A stretch of DNA of 8,289 bases from Alphaproteobacteria bacterium. GTDB taxonomy: Bacteria > Pseudomonadota > Alphaproteobacteria > Rhizobiales > Devosiaceae. Both the position numbers and the translations under genes were made by a program. Within the stretch, counting starts at the first letter, position 1, and the number at the start of each line of letters is the position of its first letter. Of this stretch, positions 1-5,502 are shown one piece after another. Below the pieces are notes generated by a model. That model made no database searches. It saw only the letters and a list, made by a program, of their open reading frames with translations, and was not told where the DNA came from. The stretch covers positions 1 through 8,289 of the forward strand of contig JAHJOS010000468.1 of assembly GCA_018820005.1 (NCBI GenBank), read 5' to 3'.

Positions 1-237
1 GACTATCCTGATGCGTTTGGCTTCTGGAACCGCATCTCCTCGGTCGGCTACTACATCACCTTCGTGGCCATGGCTGTGTTCTTCTACGCCACCTGGGAAG
101 CCTTCAAGCGCAAGCGTCCGGCTGGTGATAATCCCTGGGGCGATGGTGCCACCACTCTGGAATGGACGCTGAGCTCCCCGCCACCGTTCCACCAGTTTAC
201 GACACTGCCGCGTATCGACTCCACGAACGCACACTAA
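1..237 (+). CDS. ctaD: Cytochrome c oxidase subunit I (aa3 type), C-terminal fragment
   Basis: Only the last 78 codons are present; the gene starts left of the window. Frame 1 reads open from base 1 to TAA at 235-237. Subunit I carries heme a and the heme a3-CuB oxygen-reducing centre in the inner membrane, but those histidines lie in the missing part. What is visible is the final transmembrane helix (around SSVGYYITFVAMAVFFYATW) followed by the family's hallmark C-terminal tail: NPWGDGATTLEWTLSSPPPF, then HQF and a short polar end. That tail is typical of bacterial aa3 subunit I and is a firm identification. A strong hairpin follows directly after the stop, and ctaB begins 56 bases downstream, so this is the usual alphaproteobacterial ctaD-ctaB order. 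The upstream gene is presumably ctaC, which is not visible here. Confidence 0.96.
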   Translation, partial: DYPDAFGFWNRISSVGYYITFVAMAVFFYATWEAFKRKRPAGDNPWGDGATTLEWTLSSPPPFHQFTTLPRIDSTNAH

Positions 238-244
238 AATCTAT

Positions 245-266
245 CGGGCCGCGTTCGCGCGGCCCG
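245..266 (+). other. GC-rich hairpin between ctaD and ctaB
   Basis: A perfect 9-bp inverted repeat (CGGGCCGCG at 245-253, CGCGGCCCG at 258-266) encloses a TTCG loop, starting 8 bases after the ctaD stop. No T-run follows (the next bases are TTCAATGACG), so it does not look like a complete intrinsic terminator. It may protect the 3' end of a ctaD message or cause partial termination. The stem is seen directly; the role is inferred. Confidence 0.6.
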
Positions 267-277
267 TTCAATGACGC

Positions 278-285
278 AAGGAAAG
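278..285 (+). promoter_or_regulatory. Ribosome binding site that decides the ctaB GTG start
   Basis: AAGGAAAG lies 8 bases before the GTG at 294-296. The only in-frame ATG close to the conserved region, at 330, has no purine-rich site upstream. The ATG at 162 lies inside ctaD and would place the hairpin inside the coding region. This site therefore favours GTG 294 as the start. Confidence 0.6.
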
Positions 286-293
286 CTAGGCCT

Positions 294-1229
294 GTGGCTC
301 TTACCGACGACAGCACCCATCTCCCGGCCATGACGGGCGAAGCACGCGTCGAGGATTACCTCGCGCTGCTCAAGCCCAATGTCATGCAGCTGGTGGTGTT
401 TACTGCCATCGTCGGGCTTCTGGTCGCTCCCGGCGGGATCAATCCGCTAATCGGTTTTATTGCGGTGGTCTGCATTGCGATTGGCGCCGGTGCCTCCGGT
501 GCCCTCAATATGTGGTACGATGCCGACATCGACGCCATCATGAGCCGCACAGTCAATCGCCCCATTCCGGCCGGCCGGATTTCGGGTGGCGAGGCATTGA
601 TCTTCGGTGTCGTGCTCTCGGTTTTCTCGGTGACCCTATTGGGTCTGGCAACCAATTGGGTAGCCGGTGGCCTTTTGGCCTTCACCATCTTCTTTTATAC
701 CGTCGTCTACACAATGTGGCTCAAGCGCTCGACGCCCCAGAACATCGTCATCGGCGGTGCCGCCGGCGCCTTCCCGCCGATGGTGGGCTGGGCAGCCGTA
801 ACTGGCACAATCAGTGTCGAGAGCATCGCGCTTTTCCTGATCATCTTCCTGTGGACGCCGCCCCATTTCTGGGCGCTGGCGCTCTATAAGCAGTCTGACT
901 ATGGCGCCGCCGGCATTCCCATGATGCCCAACGTTAGGGGTGTGGCCTCCACCAAGCGTCAGATCTTTGCCTATAGCATATTGCTCGCGGCTGCCGGCCT
1001 CTTGCCGACGCTGCTGGGCTTCGCTGGGTTGGTCTATACCGTCGTTGCCGTGGCTTTGGGCGCTGGCTTCCTGTGGTACGCCACGCGTCTGCTCATGACG
1101 GGCGATGATGTGCCCATGCGCAAGTCGGCCCGCACCCTGTTCAACTTTTCGCTGATCCACCTGTTCGTGCTGTTCCTGGGTCTGCTGTGCGACAATCTTC
1201 TAACGCGGTTTGGAGGCTTTGGCGCATGA
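294..1229 (+). CDS. ctaB: Protoheme IX farnesyltransferase (heme O synthase)
   Basis: CtaB is an inner-membrane UbiA-family prenyltransferase that transfers a farnesyl group to heme B to give heme O, the precursor of heme A for subunit I. From the chosen GTG the product has 311 residues, the usual family length. The first conserved Asp-rich motif is clear at about residues 72-80 (NMWYDADID), followed by MSRTVNRPIPAG. Further on come STPQNIVIGGAAGAFPP, the WTPPHFWALAL stretch near residue 187, and the second motif DYGAAGIPMMPNVRG near 203. About eight or nine hydrophobic helices can be read. The frame is open upstream to an ATG at 162, but that start overlaps the ctaD tail and gives a polar extension that does not resemble the family. 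The stop overlaps the next start (ATGA), indicating translational coupling to the CoxF-like gene. Confidence 0.95.
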   Translation: MALTDDSTHLPAMTGEARVEDYLALLKPNVMQLVVFTAIVGLLVAPGGINPLIGFIAVVCIAIGAGASGALNMWYDADIDAIMSRTVNRPIPAGRISGGEALIFGVVLSVFSVTLLGLATNWVAGGLLAFTIFFYTVVYTMWLKRSTPQNIVIGGAAGAFPPMVGWAAVTGTISVESIALFLIIFLWTPPHFWALALYKQSDYGAAGIPMMPNVRGVASTKRQIFAYSILLAAAGLLPTLLGFAGLVYTVVAVALGAGFLWYATRLLMTGDDVPMRKSARTLFNFSLIHLFVLFLGLLCDNLLTRFGGFGA

Positions 1230-1408
1230 GTGCACCAGATGAAATTCGTGCCGTAGAACTGCAGACTCCCGAAGTACTCGCTGCGCGCGCCAAAATTCGG
1301 CGCCGGCGCTCGATTGCTTTGGCAATCGCCCTGGCCTTGTTTGCCGTCACCTTCTACACGCTGACCATCGTCAAGATGGGGCCGGCCCTGTTTGATCGGG
1401 CGCTGTGA
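1226..1408 (+). CDS. Small CoxF-like membrane protein of the cytochrome oxidase operon
   Basis: This is a 60-residue protein with a polar, arginine-rich segment before the helix (KIRRRR at 24-28) and one transmembrane helix (about 29-48). It ends in a short conserved-looking tail (FYTLTIVKMGPALFDRAL). The ATG at 1226 overlaps the ctaB stop as ATGA and has a good ribosome site (TGGAGG at 1211-1216). An in-frame ATG at 1187 lies inside ctaB and is less likely. Small proteins of this layout between ctaB and ctaG in Hyphomicrobiales are annotated as CoxF or cytochrome oxidase assembly protein; I recognise the type, but its molecular function is not established to my knowledge. The positive residues before the helix predict a cytoplasmic N-terminus and a short periplasmic C-terminus, next to where CtaG acts. 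A single-helix partner for CtaG or for nascent subunit I is inference only. Confidence 0.82.
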   Translation: MSAPDEIRAVELQTPEVLAARAKIRRRRSIALAIALALFAVTFYTLTIVKMGPALFDRAL

Positions 1409-1971
1409 TGGCCGAGATGACCCAGTCGACACAGCCTGGAATCAACCGCGGTAATCGTCGGGTGGCCTTCTTGGGCCTGGGCATTGCCATGGGCATGGTG
1501 GGCCTGGCCTATGCTTCGGTGCCGCTCTATCAGATGTTCTGTCAGGCAACCGGCTTTGGCGGCACAACCCAGCGCGCCAGCGACAATCCCAAGGGCCTGA
1601 TCGCCCGACAGATGAAGGTGCGGTTCGATTCCAATGTGGCCAATGAGCTGCCCTGGACCGTGCAACCGGCAGCCGCCATCACCGACAGGATCGGCGCCGT
1701 TGACACCGTTAATTTCGTCGCGACCAATCTCTCCGACAAGTCGATGACCGGCCGGGCAATTTTCAACGTGTCGCCGGAACGGGCAGGGGCCTACTTCAAC
1801 AAGATCGAATGCTTCTGTTTCACAGAGCAGACGTTGCAGCCTGGCGAGACGGTGGAAATGCCCATCGTATTCTTCATCGACCCAGAACTTGATACCAATC
1901 AAGAACTCGCCACCATCAAAGAGATCACGCTCTCTTACACTTTCTACGCTTCAGACAACGAGGGAAGCTGA
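1408..1971 (+). CDS. ctaG: Cytochrome c oxidase assembly protein CtaG (Cox11-type copper chaperone)
   Basis: Cox11/CtaG proteins deliver copper to the CuB site of subunit I from the periplasmic face of the inner membrane. The 187-residue product has a short cytoplasmic N-terminus, one membrane anchor (about 18-38), and a periplasmic immunoglobulin-like domain. Copper-ligand cysteines are visible: C45 in PLYQMFCQATGFGGT just after the helix, and the CFC pair C135/C137 in KIECFCFTEQ. The family's PGETVEMPIVFFIDPEL block follows. The ATG at 1408 overlaps the preceding TGA by one base (TGATG); a GTG at 1405 is the alternative and would add one residue. The ribosome site is weak (CGGG at 1397-1400), consistent with translational coupling to the upstream small gene. 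All key residues are intact. Confidence 0.96.
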   Translation: MAEMTQSTQPGINRGNRRVAFLGLGIAMGMVGLAYASVPLYQMFCQATGFGGTTQRASDNPKGLIARQMKVRFDSNVANELPWTVQPAAAITDRIGAVDTVNFVATNLSDKSMTGRAIFNVSPERAGAYFNKIECFCFTEQTLQPGETVEMPIVFFIDPELDTNQELATIKEITLSYTFYASDNEGS

Positions 1972-1973
1972 CC

Positions 1974-2810
1974 ATGGCCGGAATAGCCAAAAACCACGAC
2001 TATCACATGGTAGAGCCAAGCCCGTGGCCGTTTGTCGGCTCGGTATCGGTCCTGATCATGGCCATGGGTGGCGTCTTCTGGATGCACCATTGGACCCCAT
2101 GGGTGTTCTTCATCGGCTTCGCCGGTGTGCTCTACACCATGTACGCCTGGTGGAGCGACGTGATCAAGGAAGCCAACAATGGCCACGATCACACGGCCGT
2201 GGTTCAGATGCACCATCGCTACGGCATGATGCTGTTCATCGCCTCCGAAGTGATGGTGTTCTTCGGCTTCTTCTGGGCCTATTTCGACGGCTTTTTCCGC
2301 CTCGATGACGTGGAACAATATGCCCGCGTTGCCGCCTCGGGCGGCGTCTGGCCGCCGATGGGCGTGGAGCTGTTCAACCCCTTCCACCTGCCGCTGTTCA
2401 ACACGCTGCTGCTGTTGACGTCGGGCACGACGGTGACCTGGGCCCATCATGCGTTGCTCGAGGGTGACCGCGAGGGCCTCAAGTGGGGTCTGGTCCTCAC
2501 CATCATTCTGGGTGCTGTGTTCACCTGCGTGCAGATGATCGAGTACTCTGAGGCTGGCTTCAGCTTCGCCGGCAATATGTATGGCGCGACCTTCTTCATG
2601 GCGACGGGCCTGCACGGACTGCATGTGTTGATCGGTACCATCTTCCTGGCGGTTTGCCTGATCCGCGCGCTGCGCGGCGACTTTACCCCTGAGCGTCACC
2701 TGGGCTTTGAATTTGCGGCCTGGTACTGGCACTTCGTGGACGTGGTCTGGCTGTTCCTGTTTGCCTCCATCTATGTGTGGGGCAGCTGGGGCGTGGCGAT
2801 CCACCACTAG
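1974..2810 (+). CDS. ctaE: Cytochrome c oxidase subunit III
   Basis: Subunit III is a seven-helix core subunit that binds lipid and stabilises proton uptake by subunit I. The 278-residue protein begins in the typical manner (HDYHMVEPSPWPF) and shows the signature SEVMVFFGFFWAYF at 91-104, including the conserved membrane glutamate E92. It also has WPPMGVELFNPFHLPLFNT, the helix III/IV block TSGTTVTWAHHALLEGDR, and the C-terminal block AAWYWHFVDVVWLFLFASIY. The ATG lies two bases after the ctaG stop and is preceded by GAGGGA at 1960-1965 with 8 bases of spacing, so the start is secure. A strong hairpin follows the stop, which may mark the end of the most abundant transcript. Confidence 0.97.
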   Translation: MAGIAKNHDYHMVEPSPWPFVGSVSVLIMAMGGVFWMHHWTPWVFFIGFAGVLYTMYAWWSDVIKEANNGHDHTAVVQMHHRYGMMLFIASEVMVFFGFFWAYFDGFFRLDDVEQYARVAASGGVWPPMGVELFNPFHLPLFNTLLLLTSGTTVTWAHHALLEGDREGLKWGLVLTIILGAVFTCVQMIEYSEAGFSFAGNMYGATFFMATGLHGLHVLIGTIFLAVCLIRALRGDFTPERHLGFEFAAWYWHFVDVVWLFLFASIYVWGSWGVAIHH

Positions 2811-2832
2811 GGTCGGCCCCAACGCTTCTTTC

Positions 2833-2860
2833 GGGGCGCAGCGGCAAGCTGCGCCCCTTT
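2833..2860 (+). terminator. Terminator-like hairpin after ctaE
   Basis: A perfect 10-bp stem (GGGGCGCAGC at 2833-2842, GCTGCGCCCC at 2848-2857) with a GGCAA loop is followed by TTT and then CC. The stem is strong and the T-tract is short, so partial termination is more likely than a complete stop. It begins 22 bases past the ctaE stop and ends 9 bases before the ribosome site of the next gene. An upstream GCCCC (2816-2820) could pair with the GGGGC at 2833-2837 and compete with it. Confidence 0.6.
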
Positions 2861-2866
2861 CCATTT

Positions 2867-2872
2867 GGAGGA
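2867..2872 (+). promoter_or_regulatory. Ribosome binding site for the DUF983 gene (selects TTG 2877)
   Basis: GGAGGA lies 4 bases before the TTG at 2877-2879. The other in-frame candidate, TTG at 2865, is partly inside this site and has none of its own, so TTG 2877 is the better start. Confidence 0.65.
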
Positions 2873-2876
2873 CACC

Positions 2877-3230
2877 TTGGCTCAGCCTTCGCCGTTCGTT
2901 GCCGGATTGCTCTGCCGCTGCCCGCGCTGTGGCGAAGGCCCGCTGTTCAAGGGCTATCTCAAGGTGGCTCCAAGCTGCACTTCCTGCGGTCTCAACCTGA
3001 GTTTTGCCGATAGCGGTGATGGGCCCGCGATCTTTGTGATCTTTCTTGTGGCGCCGATCGTGATCCTGTTGGCATTGGTCGTGGGTGCTGCGTTCAACCC
3101 GCCGCCCTATGTGCATTTGATGCTCTGGATCCCCACAACCATCGTGTTGTCGCTGGCACTGCTGCCCCCGTTCAAGGGCGTTCTGGTCGCCCTGCAGTAT
3201 CGCAACGATGCCCATGAGGGCCACCAATGA
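2877..3230 (+). CDS. DUF983 family membrane protein with two CxxC pairs
   Basis: This 117-residue protein belongs to the uncharacterised DUF983 family common in Alphaproteobacteria. The N-terminal soluble part holds a zinc-ribbon-like arrangement: C15-x2-C18 in CPRCGEGPLFKGYLKV and C34-x2-C37 in CTSCGLN, plus an extra C13. Two hydrophobic helices follow (about 51-72 and 80-97), and the tail is short and histidine-containing. The start is TTG 2877, fixed by the adjacent GGAGGA. The stop overlaps the SURF1-family start as ATGA, so the two are probably translationally coupled. Metal binding by the four cysteines is inferred from spacing. A role in oxidase assembly is inferred from position only; no biochemical function is known to me. 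Confidence 0.9.
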   Translation: MAQPSPFVAGLLCRCPRCGEGPLFKGYLKVAPSCTSCGLNLSFADSGDGPAIFVIFLVAPIVILLALVVGAAFNPPPYVHLMLWIPTTIVLSLALLPPFKGVLVALQYRNDAHEGHQ

Positions 3231-3985
3231 CCGCCAGCCGTAAACTCGGGCCGGTGATGACGGGTACCTTCGTGGTCCTGATGCTGGCGTTGGCTGCCGT
3301 CTGCGCCTGGCTGGGCACTTGGCAGATGCATCGCCTCGCCGAGAAGGAGGCTTTGGTCGCCGCAGTAGCGCAAAGGCTCGACGCCGCGCCGATCCCGGTT
3401 CCGGAGGCACAGCAGTGGCCGGGGCTGGACCTTGCCGGCCTCAATTTTCAGCCCGTGAGCCTGACCGGCGCCTTCCGCTACAATCAGACCGTCACTGTTT
3501 TCACCAGTCTTGCCAATGCGCGCGGCAAGGCATCGGGCCCCGGCTATTGGGTGATGACGCCCTTCGTTCTCACGACGGGGGGAACGGTCTTCGTAAACCG
3601 CGGCTTTGTCCCCGAAGCGCTGCAGGAAACAGCCGTTACCGATCCAGAGGGCGATGAGACCCAGGTCACCATCACAGGATTGCTGCGCCCCAGCGAGGCC
3701 GCCGGCTTCATGACGCCTGCGCCAGATACGTCCAACCGGGTGGAGTGGGTGCGCGACACCCTTCGCCTGGCGGCAATGGCAGATCCCGCGCTGGCGCCCG
3801 TTGCACCTTTCTATGTGGATATGCCCGCAGGTGCGCCCGCGCAGTTGCCGCAAGGCGGGGAGACGGTCGTCGAGTTTCCCAATAATCATCTCGGTTATGC
3901 CTATACCTGGTTCGGCTTCGCCATCGTCGCGGTCGTGATGCTGGGGTTCTGGCTTTTCCGCCAACGAGCGGCAAATAAGGACTGA
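3227..3985 (+). CDS. SURF1-family cytochrome c oxidase assembly protein
   Basis: SURF1/Shy1 proteins assist insertion of heme a into subunit I of aa3 oxidases. The 252-residue product has the standard layout: an N-terminal helix (about 12-30) running into LGTWQMHRLAEKEAL, a long periplasmic domain, and a C-terminal helix (about 227-245). Diagnostic blocks are GYWVMTPF at 107-113, FVNRGFVPE at 122-130, and the terminal NNHLGYAYTWFGFA at 219-232. The ATG overlaps the preceding TGA as ATGA and is preceded by GAGGG (3216-3220), 6 bases upstream. This is the last recognisable oxidase gene of the cluster; the 69-base gap after it separates it from thrC. Bacterial members are sometimes named surf1 or shy1; I leave the symbol blank because naming varies. 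Confidence 0.95.
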   Translation: MTASRKLGPVMTGTFVVLMLALAAVCAWLGTWQMHRLAEKEALVAAVAQRLDAAPIPVPEAQQWPGLDLAGLNFQPVSLTGAFRYNQTVTVFTSLANARGKASGPGYWVMTPFVLTTGGTVFVNRGFVPEALQETAVTDPEGDETQVTITGLLRPSEAAGFMTPAPDTSNRVEWVRDTLRLAAMADPALAPVAPFYVDMPAGAPAQLPQGGETVVEFPNNHLGYAYTWFGFAIVAVVMLGFWLFRQRAANKD

Positions 3986-4013
3986 TCTTGCAAACTTGCG
4001 GTTCGGCCCCGGT

Positions 4014-4035
4014 TTGACTAGGTTGCAACTATTCT
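4014..4035 (+). promoter_or_regulatory. Weak promoter candidate upstream of thrC
   Basis: The 69-base gap after the SURF1 gene is locally A+T-richer than the coding regions. It contains TTGACT (4014-4019), a good -35 match, and TATTCT (4030-4035), a fair -10 match. Only 10 bases separate them, too few for a standard sigma-70 promoter, so at most one element is probably used. AAAAGGG (4036-4042) supplies a ribosome site 12 bases before the thrC ATG. No hairpin terminator is evident in this gap. Confidence 0.25.
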
Positions 4036-4054
4036 AAAAGGGCTCCTTCCCCGA

Positions 4055-5449
4055 ATGCAGTTTGTCTCAACGCGCGGTCAGGCGCCCGTGCTCGGCTTCT
4101 CTGACGCAGTTCTCGCCGGTCTGGCATCAGATGGCGGTCTCTATGTTCCCCAGTCCTGGCCCCAGGTCAGCGCCGCTGAGATTGCCGGCTTCGCTGGCAA
4201 GCCTTATGCCGATGTCGCCTATGCCATCATCAGCCGGTTCACCGGGAATGAAATAGCGCCGGCCAAGCTCAAGCAGATCCTGGATGAAGCCTATTCGTCC
4301 TTCCGGCATCCTTCGGTGGCGCCCCTGCTCGAGATCGAGCCGGGCCACTTCGTGCTCGAGCTGTTTCACGGGCCCACGCTGGCGTTCAAGGACGTCGCCA
4401 TGCAGTTCCTCAGCCGCGTGATGGACCATATCCTGGCCGAACGTGGCCTCAAGGCCACCATCGTTGGGGCGACATCGGGCGATACCGGCTCAGCTGCCAT
4501 CGAGGCTTTCCGCGGGCGCGATACCACCGACATTTTCATCCTGCATCCCAGTGGCCGCACATCCCCGGTGCAGCGCCTGCAGATGACCACCGTGCTCGAT
4601 GCGAATGTGCACAACATTGCCATCGACGGCACGTTTGACGACTGCCAGAACATCGTCAAGGCGATGTTCAACAACCATCGCTTCCGCGATCGTGTCCGTC
4701 TGTCAGGCGTCAATTCGATCAACTGGGGCCGCATCGTCGCGCAGATCGTCTATTATTTCACTGCCGCCGTTTCGCTGGGGTCGCCGCATCGTCCGGTCAG
4801 CTTCACGGTCCCGACCGGCAATTTCGGCGATATTTTTGCCGGGTACTGTGCCAAGGCCATGGGTCTGCCGATCGACAGGCTGGTAATCGCCACAAATGCC
4901 AACGACATCCTGCGGCGCACCATGGAAACCGGTCGCTACGAGATGGATGGCGTCCAAGCCACCATCAGCCCGTCGATGGATATCCAGATTTCGTCCAACT
5001 TCGAGCGGCTGCTGTTTGAGGGCGCCGGGCGCGACGCCACGGCTGTCGTGCGCATGATGGACAGCCTCAAGCAGTCTGGTGGCTTTGCCCTGCCAGCCAA
5101 TGCGTTGGCTGACATCCGACGCGACTTCGCCGCGGCAACGACGGACGAGGCGGCAACCAAGGCGACAATCGCCCGCGTTCTGGCCTCAAGCGGCTATCTG
5201 CTCGATCCGCACTCGGCGGTGGGCGTCAATGTTGCCCAGCAACAGCCGCACAATGGCGTGCCCATGGTCACGCTGGCGACAGCGCATCCGGCCAAGTTTC
5301 CGGCTGCGGTCAAACAGGCTTCCGGTGTTGATCCGGCTTTGCCGGCGTGGCTCGCCGACCTCTATAGCCGCGAGGAGCGCCTGAGCGTCCTTGCCAATGA
5401 TCAACAATCAGTCGAAGATTTCATTTCAGCGCGCACGCGCGCTGCCTAG
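4055..5449 (+). CDS. thrC: Threonine synthase
   Basis: Threonine synthase is a cytoplasmic pyridoxal-phosphate enzyme that converts O-phospho-L-homoserine and water to L-threonine and phosphate, the last step of threonine biosynthesis. The 464-residue length and the opening (VSTRGQAPVLGFSDAVLAGL) fit the long bacterial and fungal-type class. The cofactor lysine is K112 in HGPTLAFKDVAMQF. The phosphate-binding loop region is visible as GATSGDTGSAA at 138-148. Further conserved blocks are NWGRIVAQIVYY from 223, PTGNFGDIFAGY from 253, and SPSMDIQISSNFERLLF at 305-321. The start ATG gives the canonical N-terminus and has AAAAGGG upstream. The gene begins a new functional group after the oxidase genes and is followed by a hairpin and an M16 peptidase. 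No leader-peptide attenuator is visible in the short upstream gap. Confidence 0.97.
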   Translation: MQFVSTRGQAPVLGFSDAVLAGLASDGGLYVPQSWPQVSAAEIAGFAGKPYADVAYAIISRFTGNEIAPAKLKQILDEAYSSFRHPSVAPLLEIEPGHFVLELFHGPTLAFKDVAMQFLSRVMDHILAERGLKATIVGATSGDTGSAAIEAFRGRDTTDIFILHPSGRTSPVQRLQMTTVLDANVHNIAIDGTFDDCQNIVKAMFNNHRFRDRVRLSGVNSINWGRIVAQIVYYFTAAVSLGSPHRPVSFTVPTGNFGDIFAGYCAKAMGLPIDRLVIATNANDILRRTMETGRYEMDGVQATISPSMDIQISSNFERLLFEGAGRDATAVVRMMDSLKQSGGFALPANALADIRRDFAAATTDEAATKATIARVLASSGYLLDPHSAVGVNVAQQQPHNGVPMVTLATAHPAKFPAAVKQASGVDPALPAWLADLYSREERLSVLANDQQSVEDFISARTRAA

Positions 5450-5458
5450 CGACCAAGA

Positions 5459-5488
5459 AGACCGGGCGGTCGCTTGATCGCCGGGTCT
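5459..5488 (+). other. Imperfect hairpin between thrC and the M16 peptidase gene
   Basis: Bases 5459-5471 and 5476-5488 can form a 13-bp stem with one G-G mismatch (5464/5483) and one G-U pair (5469/5478), around a GCTT loop. It begins 10 bases after the thrC stop. No T-run follows; instead TGGGGAG leads straight into the next ribosome site. It is therefore more likely a message-stability or partial-attenuation element than a terminator, or simply chance in GC-rich sequence. Confidence 0.4.
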
Positions 5489-5502
5489 GGGGAGACTCTC
5501 GA

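Noticed and set aside
162..293. N-terminal extension of ctaB from the ATG at 162
   Set aside because: It overlaps the ctaD coding end, spans the hairpin, and gives residues unlike the family. GTG 294 has a ribosome site and gives the normal protein length.
1944..3410. Long 488-codon open frame on the - strand across ctaE, the DUF983 gene and the SURF1-family gene
   Set aside because: It is the antisense of well-identified genes. Its translation is rich in His, Arg, Gln and Glu with no recognisable family or membrane pattern, as expected for a GC-rich shadow frame.
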